Assembly (NCBI RefSeq): GCF_022698165.1
Contig: NZ_JALDAY010000003.1
Coordinates: 372,001-436,000, forward strand
Reading direction: 5' to 3'
DNA: 64,000 bases
Source: Streptomyces cylindrosporus
GTDB lineage: Bacteria > Actinomycetota > Actinomycetes > Streptomycetales > Streptomycetaceae
Shown here: positions 1 to 9,013 of the stretch, piece by piece
Layout of the letters: every line of letters begins with the position of its first letter
How positions within the stretch are numbered: the first letter of the stretch is position 1
Notes under the pieces: generated by a model
The model's input: the letters and a program-made list of their open reading frames with translations, nothing else
What the model was told of the DNA's origin: nothing
The model's database searches: none
Made by a program: the position numbers and the translations under genes

Positions 1-792
1 GCCGACGAGCGGGGCGGCGGCCCGGAGGTCGAGGAGCTGCGCACCGCCTTCAACACGATGCTGGAGCACATCGACCGCTCCCTCGCGGTCCGCGCGGAGG
101 CCGAGCAGCGGCTGCGGCGCTTCGTCGCGGACGCCTCGCACGAGCTCCGTACCCCTTTGATGTCGGTACGGGGCTACGCGGACCTCTTCCAGTACGCCGC
201 CGCCAACGCCCCCGAGGAACGCGACAGGCACCTGGCCCGGCTGCGGGCCGAGGCCGCGCGGATGGGCGTGCTCCTGGACGACCTGCTGCTGCTGGCCCGC
301 CTGGACGCGGCGGAGGTGGAGACACCTTTGCGGCTGCAGGACGCGGACCTGGTGGAGCTGGCCGGAGAGGCGGCCGCGGCCTTCCGCGCGAGCCACCCGG
401 ACCGCCCGCTGACGGTGACCTCCGGCCCGGCCGCCCTCAAGCTGCGGCTGGACCCGCACCGCATCCGCCAGGTCCTGGACAACCTGCTGACCAACGCGGC
501 CGTGCACACCCCGGCCGGAACACCGGTGTCCCTGACGGTCGCCGAGGAGGGGTCCGCGGCGGTGGTCCGCGTCGAGGACTCCGGCCCGGGCATTCCGCCC
601 GCCGACCGCGAGCGGGTCTTCGACCGCTTCTACCGCGTCGACAAGGCCCGCAGCCGGGACCGGGGCGGCAGCGGGCTGGGGCTGGCCGTGGCCGGCTCCC
701 TGGTCCACGCGCACGGGGGGACGATCGAGCTGAGCAGCGAGCCGGGGGCGACGGTGTTCACGGTGACGCTGCCGGTGTCGGCGGCGGGGTGA
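1..792 (+). CDS. Sensor histidine kinase, C-terminal part (5' end outside window)
   Basis: The gene enters from outside the window in the first reading frame and ends with TGA at 790-792; 263 residues are visible. The first ~30 residues look like the end of a HAMP linker. The H-box SHELRTP puts the phospho-accepting histidine at visible residue 47. The N-box DNLLTNAAVH lies near residue 165, the G1 box DSGPGIPP near 195 and the G2 box GGSGLGLAV near 225. It is therefore a membrane two-component sensor kinase that autophosphorylates and passes phosphate to a response regulator, which should be encoded upstream of the window. Its signal cannot be inferred because the sensor domain is missing. 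It converges on the SpoIIE-type gene. Confidence 0.93.
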   Translation, partial: ADERGGGPEVEELRTAFNTMLEHIDRSLAVRAEAEQRLRRFVADASHELRTPLMSVRGYADLFQYAAANAPEERDRHLARLRAEAARMGVLLDDLLLLARLDAAEVETPLRLQDADLVELAGEAAAAFRASHPDRPLTVTSGPAALKLRLDPHRIRQVLDNLLTNAAVHTPAGTPVSLTVAEEGSAAVVRVEDSGPGIPPADRERVFDRFYRVDKARSRDRGGSGLGLAVAGSLVHAHGGTIELSSEPGATVFTVTLPVSAAG

Positions 793-807
793 GTGCTCGT
801 CGCGGGC

Positions 808-853
808 CAGTGCTATGTCACATACCACTGCGGTGCTATGTGACATAGCACTG
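808..853. terminator. Perfect 16-bp inverted repeat between convergent genes
   Basis: Arm 808-823 and arm 838-853 are exact reverse complements with a 14-base loop. Each half contains its own dyad: GTGCTATGTGACATAGCAC at 833-851 is a perfect 19-bp palindrome, and 809-829 is nearly one. The element lies 15 bases after the kinase stop and 14 bases after the stop of the opposing phosphatase gene, so a bidirectional terminator is the simplest reading. The nested palindromes also look like two copies of a protein-binding site. There is no T-tract, as is common in streptomycetes. Confidence 0.7.
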
Positions 854-867
854 AGGCCCGCCCCACC

Positions 868-3687
868 TCACGGCAGCGGCTGTTCCGTCCAGATCACCTT
901 GCCCTCGGCCGTGTACCGGGTCCCCCACCGCTCCGTCAGCTGCGCGACCAGGAACAGGCCGCGGCCACCCTCGTCCTCGTTGCGGGCGCGGCGCAGCCGG
1001 GGTGAGGTGCCGGAGCCGTCGGAGACCTCGCAGATCAGGGCGCGGTCGCGGAGCAGGCGGAGCTGGACGGGGCCGGTGGCGTGGCGGATGGCGTTGGTGA
1101 CGAGTTCGCTGGCGACCAGTTCGGTGGTGAAGGCGAGGTCGTCCAGGTGCCACGCGGCGAGCTGTTCGGTGACCAGGGTGCGGGCGCGGGAGACGACCGC
1201 CGGGTCGCTGGGCAGGTCCCACTGGGCGACCTGGTCCGGGCCGAGGACGTGGGTGCGGGCGACGAGCAGTGCCACGTCGTCGGCCGGGCGGGCGGGCAGC
1301 AGCGCGTCGAGGACGGCCTCGCAGGTGTCCTCGGGGGCCCGGCCGGGAACGGCGAGCACGGTCCGGAGCTGGTCGAGGCCGGCGTCGATGTCGCGCACCC
1401 GGTCCTCGACCAACCCGTCGGTGTAGAGCACGAGTTGGCTGCCTTCGGCGAGCTCCAGCTCGACCGTCTCGAAGGGCATGCCGCCGAGGCCGAGCGGCGG
1501 TCCGGAGGGCAGGTCGACGAACTCGACGCTGCCGTCGGGGTGGACGACCGCGGGCAGGGGGTGCCCGGCGCGGGTGAGGGTGCAGCGCCGGGACACCGGA
1601 TCGTAGACGGCGTAGAGGCAGGTCGCGCCGACTATGCCGGAGTCGGCCTGGTCGCTGTCCACTTCCCAGCCCTCGCCCCGGTCGAGCCGTCCGACCAGGT
1701 CGTCGAGGTGGGTGAGGAGGTCGTCCGGGGGCAGGTCGAGGGAGCAGAAGTTGTGCACGGCGGTGCGCAGCCGGCCCATGGTGGCGGCGGCGTGCAGGCC
1801 GTGTCCGACGACGTCCCCGACGACGAGGGCGACCCGCGCGCCGGACAGCGGGATCACGTCGAACCAGTCGCCGCCGACGCCGGCCTGGGCGGGCAGGTAG
1901 CGGTAGGCGGCCTCGACGGCGTTCTGCTCGGGCCGCCCCTTGGGCAGCAGGCTGCGCTGCAGGGCGAGGGCGGTGTTGTGCTCGCGGGTGTAGCGGCGGG
2001 CGTTGTCGATGCAGATCGCGGCGCGGCTGACCAGCTCCTGGGCGAGGGAGAGGTCGTCGTCCTCGAAGGGGGCGGGCTTCTGCGAGCGGTAGAAGCTGAC
2101 CACGCCGAGCGTGGCGCCACGGGCCCGCAGCGGCACGGTGATCAGCGAGTGGACCCCGGCGTCGAGGGTCCGCTCCAGCCGTGCCGGGTCCTGCGCCCGC
2201 CACCCGGCGGCCTCGGCCAGCACCGGCTCCAGGACGGACCGCCGACTTTCCAGCGCGCGCGCCTGGGGCGTGGTCGCCACGTACTGCACGGTGTCGCCGA
2301 CTCCCCACAGATGCGACTCCTCGTGTACGGCGCCCAACGCGACCCGGCGCAGCGGGGTGTCCGCCCCGAGCGGTCCGGGTTCCTCCCCGCGCAGCACGGC
2401 GTCCGGCAGGTCCACGGCCACGAAGTCCGCGAACCGGCCGACGCTGACCTCGGTCAACTCCTCGGCGGTACGCGCCACATCGAGCGTGGTCCCGATCCGT
2501 ACGCCGGCCTCGTGCAGCAGCTCCAGCCGCCGCCGTGCCAGCACGGCGAGCCGCCCGACCCCGGGTTCCCCGACGAGCAGCAGCCGGCTCTCGTCGCCGC
2601 CGAGGACGTCGCCGACGGTTTCGGGCGGCTGGGGCCCGGGTGCCGGCGACTGTACGACGGCTCGTACGACGACGGGCACGGAGGTGGCGACAGGGCGCAC
2701 CGGGAAGGGCGGTGCGAGGGGTGCGGCGGGCTTGGTCCCGCCCAACAGCCCGGCGTCGGCTGCCGATTGCGCCACCCCGAGTCCCCGCACCCGCGGCCCG
2801 CCGAGGATCCGTGCCTCGACGGCGACCCCCAACTCGCCTGCCGCGCCCATGACCTGACGCCGCAACAGGGTCGCCACCCGGCCGCCGGTCAGGGCGACCT
2901 CGTCGAGTGTCTGGGTCGGGGAGGCGATCAACTCCTCGGCCCGCTCGCGCAGTACGGCCAGGTCGATGCGGCCGAGTTCGCCGCTCTCGCGCCCGTCGGG
3001 CTGGTGCCGGTCGGCGGGCTCGCGTCCGGCCCGCCGGTACGCGGCGAGCAGCGCCCGTTCCCGGTCCGTGGCCTGTTCCAGGAGCCGGGCCTCGATGCGG
3101 TGGGCGGCCTCGCGGACGAGGCGGACCATGGCGGGGTCGCCGTCGTCGCGCAGGCAGGTCAGGTCGAGCACCGCCTCGATACGGCCGCTGAGCGGATGCC
3201 GTACCGGCGCGCCCGCGCAGGCGAAGGGCTGCAGGCAGTCGGCGAAGTGCTCGCGCCCGACGACGTACACGGGCCCGCGTTCGGCGAGCGCGGTGCCCAC
3301 CCCGTTGGTGCCGACGACCGTCTCGGACGCGTCGAACCCGGGCGCGAAGCTCACCGCGTCGAGCCGGTCGAGGAGCCGCGTGTCCGCGCCGAGCCGCCGG
3401 ATCATCCGCCCCCGCGCGTCGCACAGCGCGATCGCCATGCCCACCTCGGACAGCGATACGGCCAGGTCCCGCAGCACCGGATCGGCGGCACTCAGGAAGC
3501 CGTCGTCGAGCGTGAGGTCGGGGGCGTAGGGGACCAGCAGCTGATTGGGCCGCAGACCGGCCGTACGGCACCGCTTCCAGGACTCCAGGACCGAGCCCCG
3601 GACGTCCGACTCGACCCGCGAACCGGCGAGGAAACGCTCATGGGCATCGACGAGTCCGCCGATGTCGTCCCAGGCGACGGACAACAC
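868..3687 (-). CDS. PP2C-type SpoIIE phosphatase with GAF sensors and RsbW-like ATPase domain
   Basis: About 939 residues in four regions. Residues ~1-200 (AESWK-type start, then FAPGFDASETVVGTNGVGTAL) resemble the GAF sensor of AcoR-like regulators. A second GAF lies around 390-540. A SpoIIE/PP2C Ser/Thr phosphatase domain covers ~550-790, with metal-binding VGGDWFDV and VGDVVGHG. A C-terminal RsbW-like HATPase ends the protein (ELVASELVTNAIRHA, EGGRGLFLV). Such proteins control anti-anti-sigma factors by dephosphorylation, and the kinase domain may do the reverse. The GTG at 3687 has a good Shine-Dalgarno (AGGTGAGGGAAG); an upstream in-frame GTG at 3723 has none. No anti-sigma or STAS partner is adjacent. 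Confidence 0.9.
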   Translation of the reverse strand: MLSVAWDDIGGLVDAHERFLAGSRVESDVRGSVLESWKRCRTAGLRPNQLLVPYAPDLTLDDGFLSAADPVLRDLAVSLSEVGMAIALCDARGRMIRRLGADTRLLDRLDAVSFAPGFDASETVVGTNGVGTALAERGPVYVVGREHFADCLQPFACAGAPVRHPLSGRIEAVLDLTCLRDDGDPAMVRLVREAAHRIEARLLEQATDRERALLAAYRRAGREPADRHQPDGRESGELGRIDLAVLRERAEELIASPTQTLDEVALTGGRVATLLRRQVMGAAGELGVAVEARILGGPRVRGLGVAQSAADAGLLGGTKPAAPLAPPFPVRPVATSVPVVVRAVVQSPAPGPQPPETVGDVLGGDESRLLLVGEPGVGRLAVLARRRLELLHEAGVRIGTTLDVARTAEELTEVSVGRFADFVAVDLPDAVLRGEEPGPLGADTPLRRVALGAVHEESHLWGVGDTVQYVATTPQARALESRRSVLEPVLAEAAGWRAQDPARLERTLDAGVHSLITVPLRARGATLGVVSFYRSQKPAPFEDDDLSLAQELVSRAAICIDNARRYTREHNTALALQRSLLPKGRPEQNAVEAAYRYLPAQAGVGGDWFDVIPLSGARVALVVGDVVGHGLHAAATMGRLRTAVHNFCSLDLPPDDLLTHLDDLVGRLDRGEGWEVDSDQADSGIVGATCLYAVYDPVSRRCTLTRAGHPLPAVVHPDGSVEFVDLPSGPPLGLGGMPFETVELELAEGSQLVLYTDGLVEDRVRDIDAGLDQLRTVLAVPGRAPEDTCEAVLDALLPARPADDVALLVARTHVLGPDQVAQWDLPSDPAVVSRARTLVTEQLAAWHLDDLAFTTELVASELVTNAIRHATGPVQLRLLRDRALICEVSDGSGTSPRLRRARNEDEGGRGLFLVAQLTERWGTRYTAEGKVIWTEQPLP

Positions 3688-3881
3688 GATCACTTCCCTC
3701 ACCTGGAGCCGGCCCGGTCGCACGCCGCCACTCGACTCGTCACCGGCGGAGCTCCAAGCTTTCTCACCCTAGACCCGGCGTGACCCACACCACAACATCG
3801 AACACTTGCGGGTCGCCGGCCTTCTCGATCCCCGTTCGACGCCCGGCTCCCGGGCCTTCCCAAAGATCGCCGCGGGGATTT

Positions 3882-3897
3882 ATGTTACCGGTAACAT
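3882..3897. promoter_or_regulatory. Perfect palindromic LacI-type operator upstream of GH35
   Basis: ATGTTACCGGTAACAT is a 16-bp perfect palindrome with a central CG, the classic form of a LacI-family operator. It sits 30 bases before the GH35 start codon, where a bound repressor would block transcription. The LacI regulator at 6993 is the obvious candidate to bind it. No second copy was noticed in the window. Confidence 0.7.
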
Positions 3898-3927
3898 TCG
3901 AGTCCCTCGGCCGTCCGGAGAAGCCCG

Positions 3928-6285
3928 ATGCACCGACCGCACCATCTGCGTGTCCCCGCCCCCTCCGCACCACCGCTCACCGGTCACCTCCCCTTCGCCG
4001 ACGCCCCCGGCGTTCCCGACCCGATCGAGGTGACCAGCCGCTGGCTGACCCGCGGCGGGCGCCCCTGGTTCCCGGTCTCGGGCGAGTTCCACTACTCCCG
4101 CCACCCGGCCGGCGCATGGGAGGAGGAGCTGCTGAAGATGAAGGCGGCCGGGGTGACGGCAGTGGCGAGCTATGTGATCTGGATCCACCACGAGGAGACC
4201 GAGGGCCGTATCCGCTTCGACGGCGACCTCGACCTGCGCCGCTTCGCCGAGCTCTGCGCCCGCCACGGCCTGGACTTCATCCCCCGCATCGGCCCCTGGT
4301 CGCACGCGGAGGTACGGGGCGGCGGCCTGCCCGACTGGCTCCTCGCCCGCGACTGCACGCCCCGCACAGACGACCCCGCCTACCTAGCCCCCGTCCGCAC
4401 CTGGTTCACGGCGATCGCCGGACAGCTCGCCGGCCTCGACCGCGCCCACGGCGGCCCGATCGTCGCCATCCAGATCGAGAACGAGCTCTACGACCAGCCC
4501 GGCCACCTCCTCACCCTGAAGCGCATGGCACAGGAGGCGGGGCTCAGCGCACCCCTGTGGACGTCGACGGCATGGGGCGGTGTCCGGCTCCCGCCCGACG
4601 AACTGCTCCCGCTCTACGGCGGCTACACCGAGACGTTCTGGACCGAGGCGGACGGCGGCTGGCCCGACACCTGCCGCAAGCACTTCTTCTTCACCCACCA
4701 GCGCGACGACGAGGGCATCGGCGCGGATCTGCGCCCCACCACGGTGCGCGGCGGCGAGCCGGACGCCTTCGCGGACCGATTCCCGTGGGCCACCTGTGAG
4801 TTGGGCGGCGGCATGGCGGTCGCCTACCACCGGCGGCCGCGGGTGGAGGCCGCCGACATCGGGGCGCTCGGGCTGACGAAGATCGGTTGCGGCTCGGTGT
4901 GGCAGGGCTTCTACATGTTCCACGGCGGCACGAATCCGCTCGGTGAGCTGACGACCCTCCAGGAGTCGCACGCCACGGGCTACCCGAACGACCTGCCCGT
5001 CCTGACGTACGACTTCCAGGCGCCGCTCGGCGAGCACGGCCAGTACCGGCCCTCGTACCACGAACTCCGGCTCCAGCACCTGCTGTTGGCGGAGTACGGG
5101 CATCTGATCGCCCCCATGGAGTCCGTGCTCCCCGAGCTCCGTCCGGACGGGCAGCACGACCGGGACACCCTGCGCTGGGCCGTGCGGTCCGACGGCGACT
5201 CGGGCTTCCTGTTCGTCAACAACCACCAGCCGCACGAGCCGCTGCCGGACCATCCACAGACGTCCTTCACCGTGGAACTGCCAGGTGCGGGCGGGGCGTT
5301 GAGCCTGCCGAGCTCTCCTGTCACCGTCCCTTCCGGCGCGTACTTCTGCTGGCCGCTGCGGCTCGACGTGGCGGGGCTGCGGCTGGAGTGGGCGACCGCG
5401 CAGCCCGTGTGCACGGTCGATGCGGACGGCCGTGCGGTGCTGGTGCTGGCCGCGACGGACGGCATCCCCGCGGAACTCGCCCTGGACGCGGGCACGTTGA
5501 CGTCGGTCGCCGTGCCGTCCGGGGAGGTCTCGGAGGCCGATGGGCGGGTGCTGGTCCGGGGCTTGCGGGCCGGTACGGATGCGCTGGTCGAGGTGGAGAC
5601 GGCGGGCGGCGGGCGGGTCGGCCTGCTGGTGCTGGACGCGGGGAGCGCGCGCACGCTGTATCGGGGGGAGGCCTGGGGGGCCGAGCGGCTCGTGCTGTGC
5701 GGGGACGGGGTCGTGTTCGACCGCGAGGAGGTACGGGTGCACAGCCGTGCCGCGCGGCCGTCGTTCGCCGTATTCCCCGCTCCGGGGCGGGAGTTGGCGG
5801 GTGCGGTGCGGGCCGGGGCGGACGGGGTGTTCGCCCGGTACGTGACCGACGGCGGCGAGGCTCTCCGCGAAGTCCCCGCCGCGTCCGTGACGCTCGCACG
5901 GGCCGCCGGTGCGGCGCCCGCGACGGTCACGGGGGTGCTGGGCCGGGCGAGTGCGCCGGCCGACAAGTACTTCGACACGGTGGCGGCGGAGTACCGGGTG
6001 GAGGTGCCGGAAGGGCTGCCGGACGGGGCGATTCTGCGGGTGCGGTGGACGGGGGACGTGGCTCGGGCGTACGCGGGGGACGCGCTGGTCGCGGATCAGT
6101 TCTATTCGGGGCGGGTGTGGGACATCGGCGCGGGGCGACTGCCCGCGGGCACGCTCCGGTTGTGCGTGCTGCCGCTCGCGGCCGACGCGCCGGTGTATGT
6201 GCCGGAGGGCGCGCGCGAGGCCGCGGGGGTGGCGGCCGTTCTGGGCATCGAGTGGGTCGTGGCGCGGAGTTGGGCGGTCCGATGA
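3928..6285 (+). CDS. GH35 family beta-galactosidase
   Basis: A 785-residue glycoside hydrolase. The first ~330 residues are a GH35 TIM barrel: VSGEFHYSRHP, the acid/base glutamate in QIENEL (E186) and the nucleophile in ATCELGGG (E291). The C-terminal half carries beta-sandwich domains typical of long GH35 enzymes. It should release terminal beta-galactose. No signal peptide is visible, so it is probably cytoplasmic. The ATG has GGAG 7 bases upstream. A perfect palindrome at 3882-3897 lies just before the gene, and a LacI regulator is encoded two genes downstream. Substrate could be plant galactans, lactose-type sugars or glycan antennae. Confidence 0.92.
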   Translation: MHRPHHLRVPAPSAPPLTGHLPFADAPGVPDPIEVTSRWLTRGGRPWFPVSGEFHYSRHPAGAWEEELLKMKAAGVTAVASYVIWIHHEETEGRIRFDGDLDLRRFAELCARHGLDFIPRIGPWSHAEVRGGGLPDWLLARDCTPRTDDPAYLAPVRTWFTAIAGQLAGLDRAHGGPIVAIQIENELYDQPGHLLTLKRMAQEAGLSAPLWTSTAWGGVRLPPDELLPLYGGYTETFWTEADGGWPDTCRKHFFFTHQRDDEGIGADLRPTTVRGGEPDAFADRFPWATCELGGGMAVAYHRRPRVEAADIGALGLTKIGCGSVWQGFYMFHGGTNPLGELTTLQESHATGYPNDLPVLTYDFQAPLGEHGQYRPSYHELRLQHLLLAEYGHLIAPMESVLPELRPDGQHDRDTLRWAVRSDGDSGFLFVNNHQPHEPLPDHPQTSFTVELPGAGGALSLPSSPVTVPSGAYFCWPLRLDVAGLRLEWATAQPVCTVDADGRAVLVLAATDGIPAELALDAGTLTSVAVPSGEVSEADGRVLVRGLRAGTDALVEVETAGGGRVGLLVLDAGSARTLYRGEAWGAERLVLCGDGVVFDREEVRVHSRAARPSFAVFPAPGRELAGAVRAGADGVFARYVTDGGEALREVPAASVTLARAAGAAPATVTGVLGRASAPADKYFDTVAAEYRVEVPEGLPDGAILRVRWTGDVARAYAGDALVADQFYSGRVWDIGAGRLPAGTLRLCVLPLAADAPVYVPEGAREAAGVAAVLGIEWVVARSWAVR

Positions 6286-6379
6286 GGACGGCGTACATGC
6301 CGAGGGCACGACCGCCGCGACATGGCATGTTCATGTTTGGTTCATGTGATCAACGCTTCTGCCGTCGATCCTCCCCCTC

Positions 6380-6886
6380 ATGAGACGTAGGAAGACCGTC
6401 AGACTGACCCTGCCCATGCTGTTCGCGGCCCTCATGCTCACCGTGGCGGGCTCGATGTCCAGCGCGTACGCGGCGACCGACTGGGTGTACAAGAACGCCT
6501 ACGAGGGCAACTGCCTCACCGGCTCCACCACGACCAGCAACGTCTGGTCGGGCCCCTGCGACCAGTCGCCGGGCACCTACTGGAACTGGGGCAGTTCGTG
6601 GACCGACTACCCCAGCGGGATCACCTACCGCCAGCTGAAGAGCTGGTACACCGGCAAGTGCCTCACCACGGACGCCAAGACCTCCACGAACGCCGTGTGG
6701 CTGAGCACCTGCGACAGCGGCCTCAACGCCGGGCAGTTGTGGAACGGCGACTACAACGAGCTCACCAACTACAGCGAGGGGTACGACCTGCGCACCTCGG
6801 CCAACGGTGACGCCGTCTACACCACCCCCTGGGGCCAGTCCGGCATCGAGCTCGCACGGTGGACCTGGAACGGCACCCACAACTGA
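6380..6886 (+). CDS. Small secreted protein, ricin-type/lectin-like
   Basis: 168 residues with a clear signal peptide (MRRRKTVRLTLPMLFAALML followed by a cleavage region ending AYA at ~31). The mature part is rich in Trp, Tyr, Asn and Thr, and holds four cysteines in a repeated pattern (NCLTGS, GPCDQS, KCLTTD, STCDSG). This looks like one beta-trefoil-type or RICIN-like carbohydrate-binding fold of ~135 residues with no catalytic domain. It follows the GH35 gene by 94 bases but is probably transcribed separately. The exact family is not certain; it may bind extracellular polysaccharide. Confidence 0.75.
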   Translation: MRRRKTVRLTLPMLFAALMLTVAGSMSSAYAATDWVYKNAYEGNCLTGSTTTSNVWSGPCDQSPGTYWNWGSSWTDYPSGITYRQLKSWYTGKCLTTDAKTSTNAVWLSTCDSGLNAGQLWNGDYNELTNYSEGYDLRTSANGDAVYTTPWGQSGIELARWTWNGTHN

Positions 6887-6896
6887 CCGCCGACCC

Positions 6897-6918
6897 GCGG
6901 CCAGGACCTCCTGGCCGC
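6897..6918 (+). terminator. Hairpin terminator after the secreted protein gene
   Basis: GCGGCCAGGA at 6897-6906 and TCCTGGCCGC at 6909-6918 are perfect reverse complements, giving a strong stem with a minimal loop 11 bases after the stop codon. It separates the secreted protein gene from the LacI gene, which has its own TATGCT -10-like box at 6941-6946. Confidence 0.75.
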
Positions 6919-6992
6919 AGCTCGTCCGTCGGTTCCGGCCTATGCTGTGGCCCGCCCCACCAGCATGACCCGCCACCCTAGGAACCGTCACC

Positions 6993-8057
6993 ATGACCCC
7001 GAGCCCCGCCGACGAGCCCGCCCCCAGAGCCCGTCGGCGTCGGAACTTCGCGGGAGCCCGGCCCGTGATGGACGACGTGGCCCGGCTGGCCGGGGTGTCG
7101 AAGCAGACCGTTTCCCGGGTGCTCAACGATCACCCCTCCGTACGGCCCGAGACCCGCGAGGCGGTCACCGCCGCCATGCGGTCCCTTGGGTACCGGCCCA
7201 GCCGCAGTGCGCGTTCGCTGGCCAGCGGGCGGACCCGGATGCTCGGGGTCATCTCCTTCGACGCCGCCCGCTACGGGCCCGCCTCCGTGCTGACCGCGAT
7301 CAACACGGCCGCCCAGGACGCCGGTTACCTGGTCAGTTCCATCGCCCTGGACACCGCCGAGCAGGACACGGTCGTACGGGCGGTGGACCGGCTGTCCGCC
7401 GAGGGGGCCGACGGCGTGATCGCGATCGCGCCGCAGCGGTGGGTGGGGCGGGCGCTGGCGGACGCCCGCCTCGGCACTCCGCTGGTGGTGCTGGAGAACG
7501 ACGTCGAGGGCGGCCCGTCCGTCGTCACCGCCGATTCGCGCACCGGCGCCCGCCTGGCCACCGGGCATCTGCTAGGCCTCGGTCACCGCACCGTGCACCA
7601 CATCGCGGGACCGGCCGGCTGGACCTCCGCCGACCAGCGGCTGGCGAGCTGGCGGGAGACCCTGACGGGAGTCGGCGCCGAGGTACCGGAACCCCTCCTC
7701 GGCGACTGGAGCGCGGGCTCCGGTTACGAACTCGGCCGCGCTCTGGCCCGCCGCCCGGACGTCACGGCGGTGTTCGCCTCCAACGACCAGATGGCGCTCG
7801 GCGTGCTGCACGCCTTCCACGAGGCCGGCCGTTCGGTGCCGGAGGAGGTCAGCGTCGTCGGCTACGACGACATTCCCGAGGCGGCCCATCTGCTGCCGCC
7901 GCTGACCACCGTACGGACGGACTTCGCCGAGATCGGAGCCCGCTCGCTGCGGCTCCTCCTCAACCTCGTCGAGGGCCACGACGAGCCGGCACCGGTCGAG
8001 CCGCTGGTACCGGTGGAGCTGGTGGTCAGGCGCAGCAGCGGCCCCGCGCCCCATTGA
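6993..8057 (+). CDS. LacI family transcriptional regulator
   Basis: 354 residues. The N-terminal helix-turn-helix and hinge are canonical (DDVARLAGVSKQTVSRVLNDH, then GYRPSRSARSLASGRT). They are followed by a periplasmic-binding-protein-like effector domain that begins LGVISFDAARYGP and ends with the family pattern VVGYDDIPEAAHLLPPLTTVR. It should be a dimeric repressor released by a sugar ligand. The perfect palindrome before the GH35 gene is the best candidate target, which would make it the beta-galactosidase repressor. A ~25-residue Arg/Pro-rich N-terminal extension precedes the HTH. The ATG follows a weak ribosome-binding site (AGGAACC). Confidence 0.93.
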   Translation: MTPSPADEPAPRARRRRNFAGARPVMDDVARLAGVSKQTVSRVLNDHPSVRPETREAVTAAMRSLGYRPSRSARSLASGRTRMLGVISFDAARYGPASVLTAINTAAQDAGYLVSSIALDTAEQDTVVRAVDRLSAEGADGVIAIAPQRWVGRALADARLGTPLVVLENDVEGGPSVVTADSRTGARLATGHLLGLGHRTVHHIAGPAGWTSADQRLASWRETLTGVGAEVPEPLLGDWSAGSGYELGRALARRPDVTAVFASNDQMALGVLHAFHEAGRSVPEEVSVVGYDDIPEAAHLLPPLTTVRTDFAEIGARSLRLLLNLVEGHDEPAPVEPLVPVELVVRRSSGPAPH

Positions 8058-8090
8058 CGGCCGAGGCCGTCGACCCCAGGACCGACCCCG

Positions 8091-8855
8091 CTAACTGGCC
8101 GTCCGCCGAATCCGCCCGGCGTACCGCTTCTCCAGTTCCAGGTTGCCCTCGAAGCCGCCCGGCACGTTCGCGGAGACATAGACCGGCGGGCGCTCCCCGG
8201 CGTCGAGCAGCAGCCTCGACGCCTCGGCCACCACCATCTGCACCAGCATCACCCCGGTCAGCGTGGACAGCGCGCACACCGCACCCCCACCCGGCAGTTC
8301 GAGCAGCGCGTCCCCGCGCGGTGCGCGGTTGTCCAGCACCACGTCCGCGAGATCCGCGAGCTTCTTCCCGCTCTCGTGCCCGGCCGGCACCGCCCGCGTA
8401 TGGGCGACCGAGGTGATCGCCAGCACCCGGTGCCCGCGCTCCTTCGCCCGCAGCGCCGTCTCCACGACGACGCTGTTCACCCCGGAGTTGGAGATGATCA
8501 CGAAGAGGTCCTGGGGGCGCGGCTCGGCGAGGTCGTAGATGCGCCCGGCCACCCCCGCCTTGCGTTCGAGGAGCGGGTCGTCGAGGACGCTCGGGTCGTC
8601 ACCGCCGTAGAGGACGAGGTCGGCGATGCTGAGCCGGTTGGTCGGCACCAAGCCGCCCGCGCGGCCCGCGAGTTCGAGGACGATGGCCTGGGAGTGGCCC
8701 GTGCCGAAGGCCTGGATCACGCCGTCGGCGCGGACGCAGTCCGCGATCAGCCCGGCGGCCCGCGCCACCGCGTCCCGCGCGGACTCGGTGATGTCCTCAA
8801 GGACGGCCAGGCCCTCGCGCGCGAAACCCTCGGCGCTCACAGACGAGACGGACAC
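8091..8855 (-). CDS. SIS domain sugar-phosphate-binding protein, UPF0309 family
   Basis: About 254 residues with one SIS (phosphosugar-binding) domain. GTGHSQA and FVIISNSGVNSVVVETA are the phosphosugar-binding loops, and PGGGAVCALSTLTGVMLVQM forms the C-terminal helix. The protein belongs with the UPF0309 proteins annotated in many streptomycetes, whose reaction is not established; isomerase or etherase-like action on an amino-sugar phosphate is plausible. The GTG at 8855 has GGGGAG 6 bases upstream. A longer in-frame start at 8885 would overlap the operator at 8870-8884 and is less likely. The gene is divergent from the RpiR regulator, which has the same kind of SIS domain. Confidence 0.88.
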   Translation of the reverse strand: MSVSSVSAEGFAREGLAVLEDITESARDAVARAAGLIADCVRADGVIQAFGTGHSQAIVLELAGRAGGLVPTNRLSIADLVLYGGDDPSVLDDPLLERKAGVAGRIYDLAEPRPQDLFVIISNSGVNSVVVETALRAKERGHRVLAITSVAHTRAVPAGHESGKKLADLADVVLDNRAPRGDALLELPGGGAVCALSTLTGVMLVQMVVAEASRLLLDAGERPPVYVSANVPGGFEGNLELEKRYAGRIRRTAS

Positions 8856-8869
8856 ACGACACTCCCCAC

Positions 8870-8884
8870 TGGTGGATTGAACCA
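8870..8884 (+). promoter_or_regulatory. RpiR-type operator copy 1, before the UPF0309 gene
   Basis: TGGTGGATTGAACCA matches the repeated 15-bp motif TGGTTGATTGAACCA at 14 of 15 positions and has a GGTGG/CCACC dyad. It lies 15 bases upstream of the preferred GTG start of the UPF0309 gene. Confidence 0.72.
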
Positions 8885-8903
8885 CCCCATATGACTCCCT
8901 ACG

Positions 8904-8918
8904 TGAATCAATAAATCA
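8904..8918 (-). promoter_or_regulatory. Weak RpiR-type operator copy 2, in the divergent promoter
   Basis: TGAATCAATAAATCA matches the reverse complement of the 15-bp motif at 11 of 15 positions and has its own GTGA/TCAC dyad. It lies between the UPF0309 gene and the RpiR gene and could mediate autoregulation. Confidence 0.45.
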
Positions 8919-9013
8919 CAGGCTCGACGCGGCGAGCAATGAGTGAACATCGCTCGTGTTCGTGGTCCTGGTATTCAAACCGCACCCGGAAGGGTGGCTG
9001 GTACCTTCTCTTC

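Noticed and set aside
836..3783. Long open frames on both strands across the SpoIIE-type gene
   Set aside because: They are Arg/Pro/Gly/Ala-rich mirror frames of the true gene, typical of very GC-rich DNA, and show no domain.
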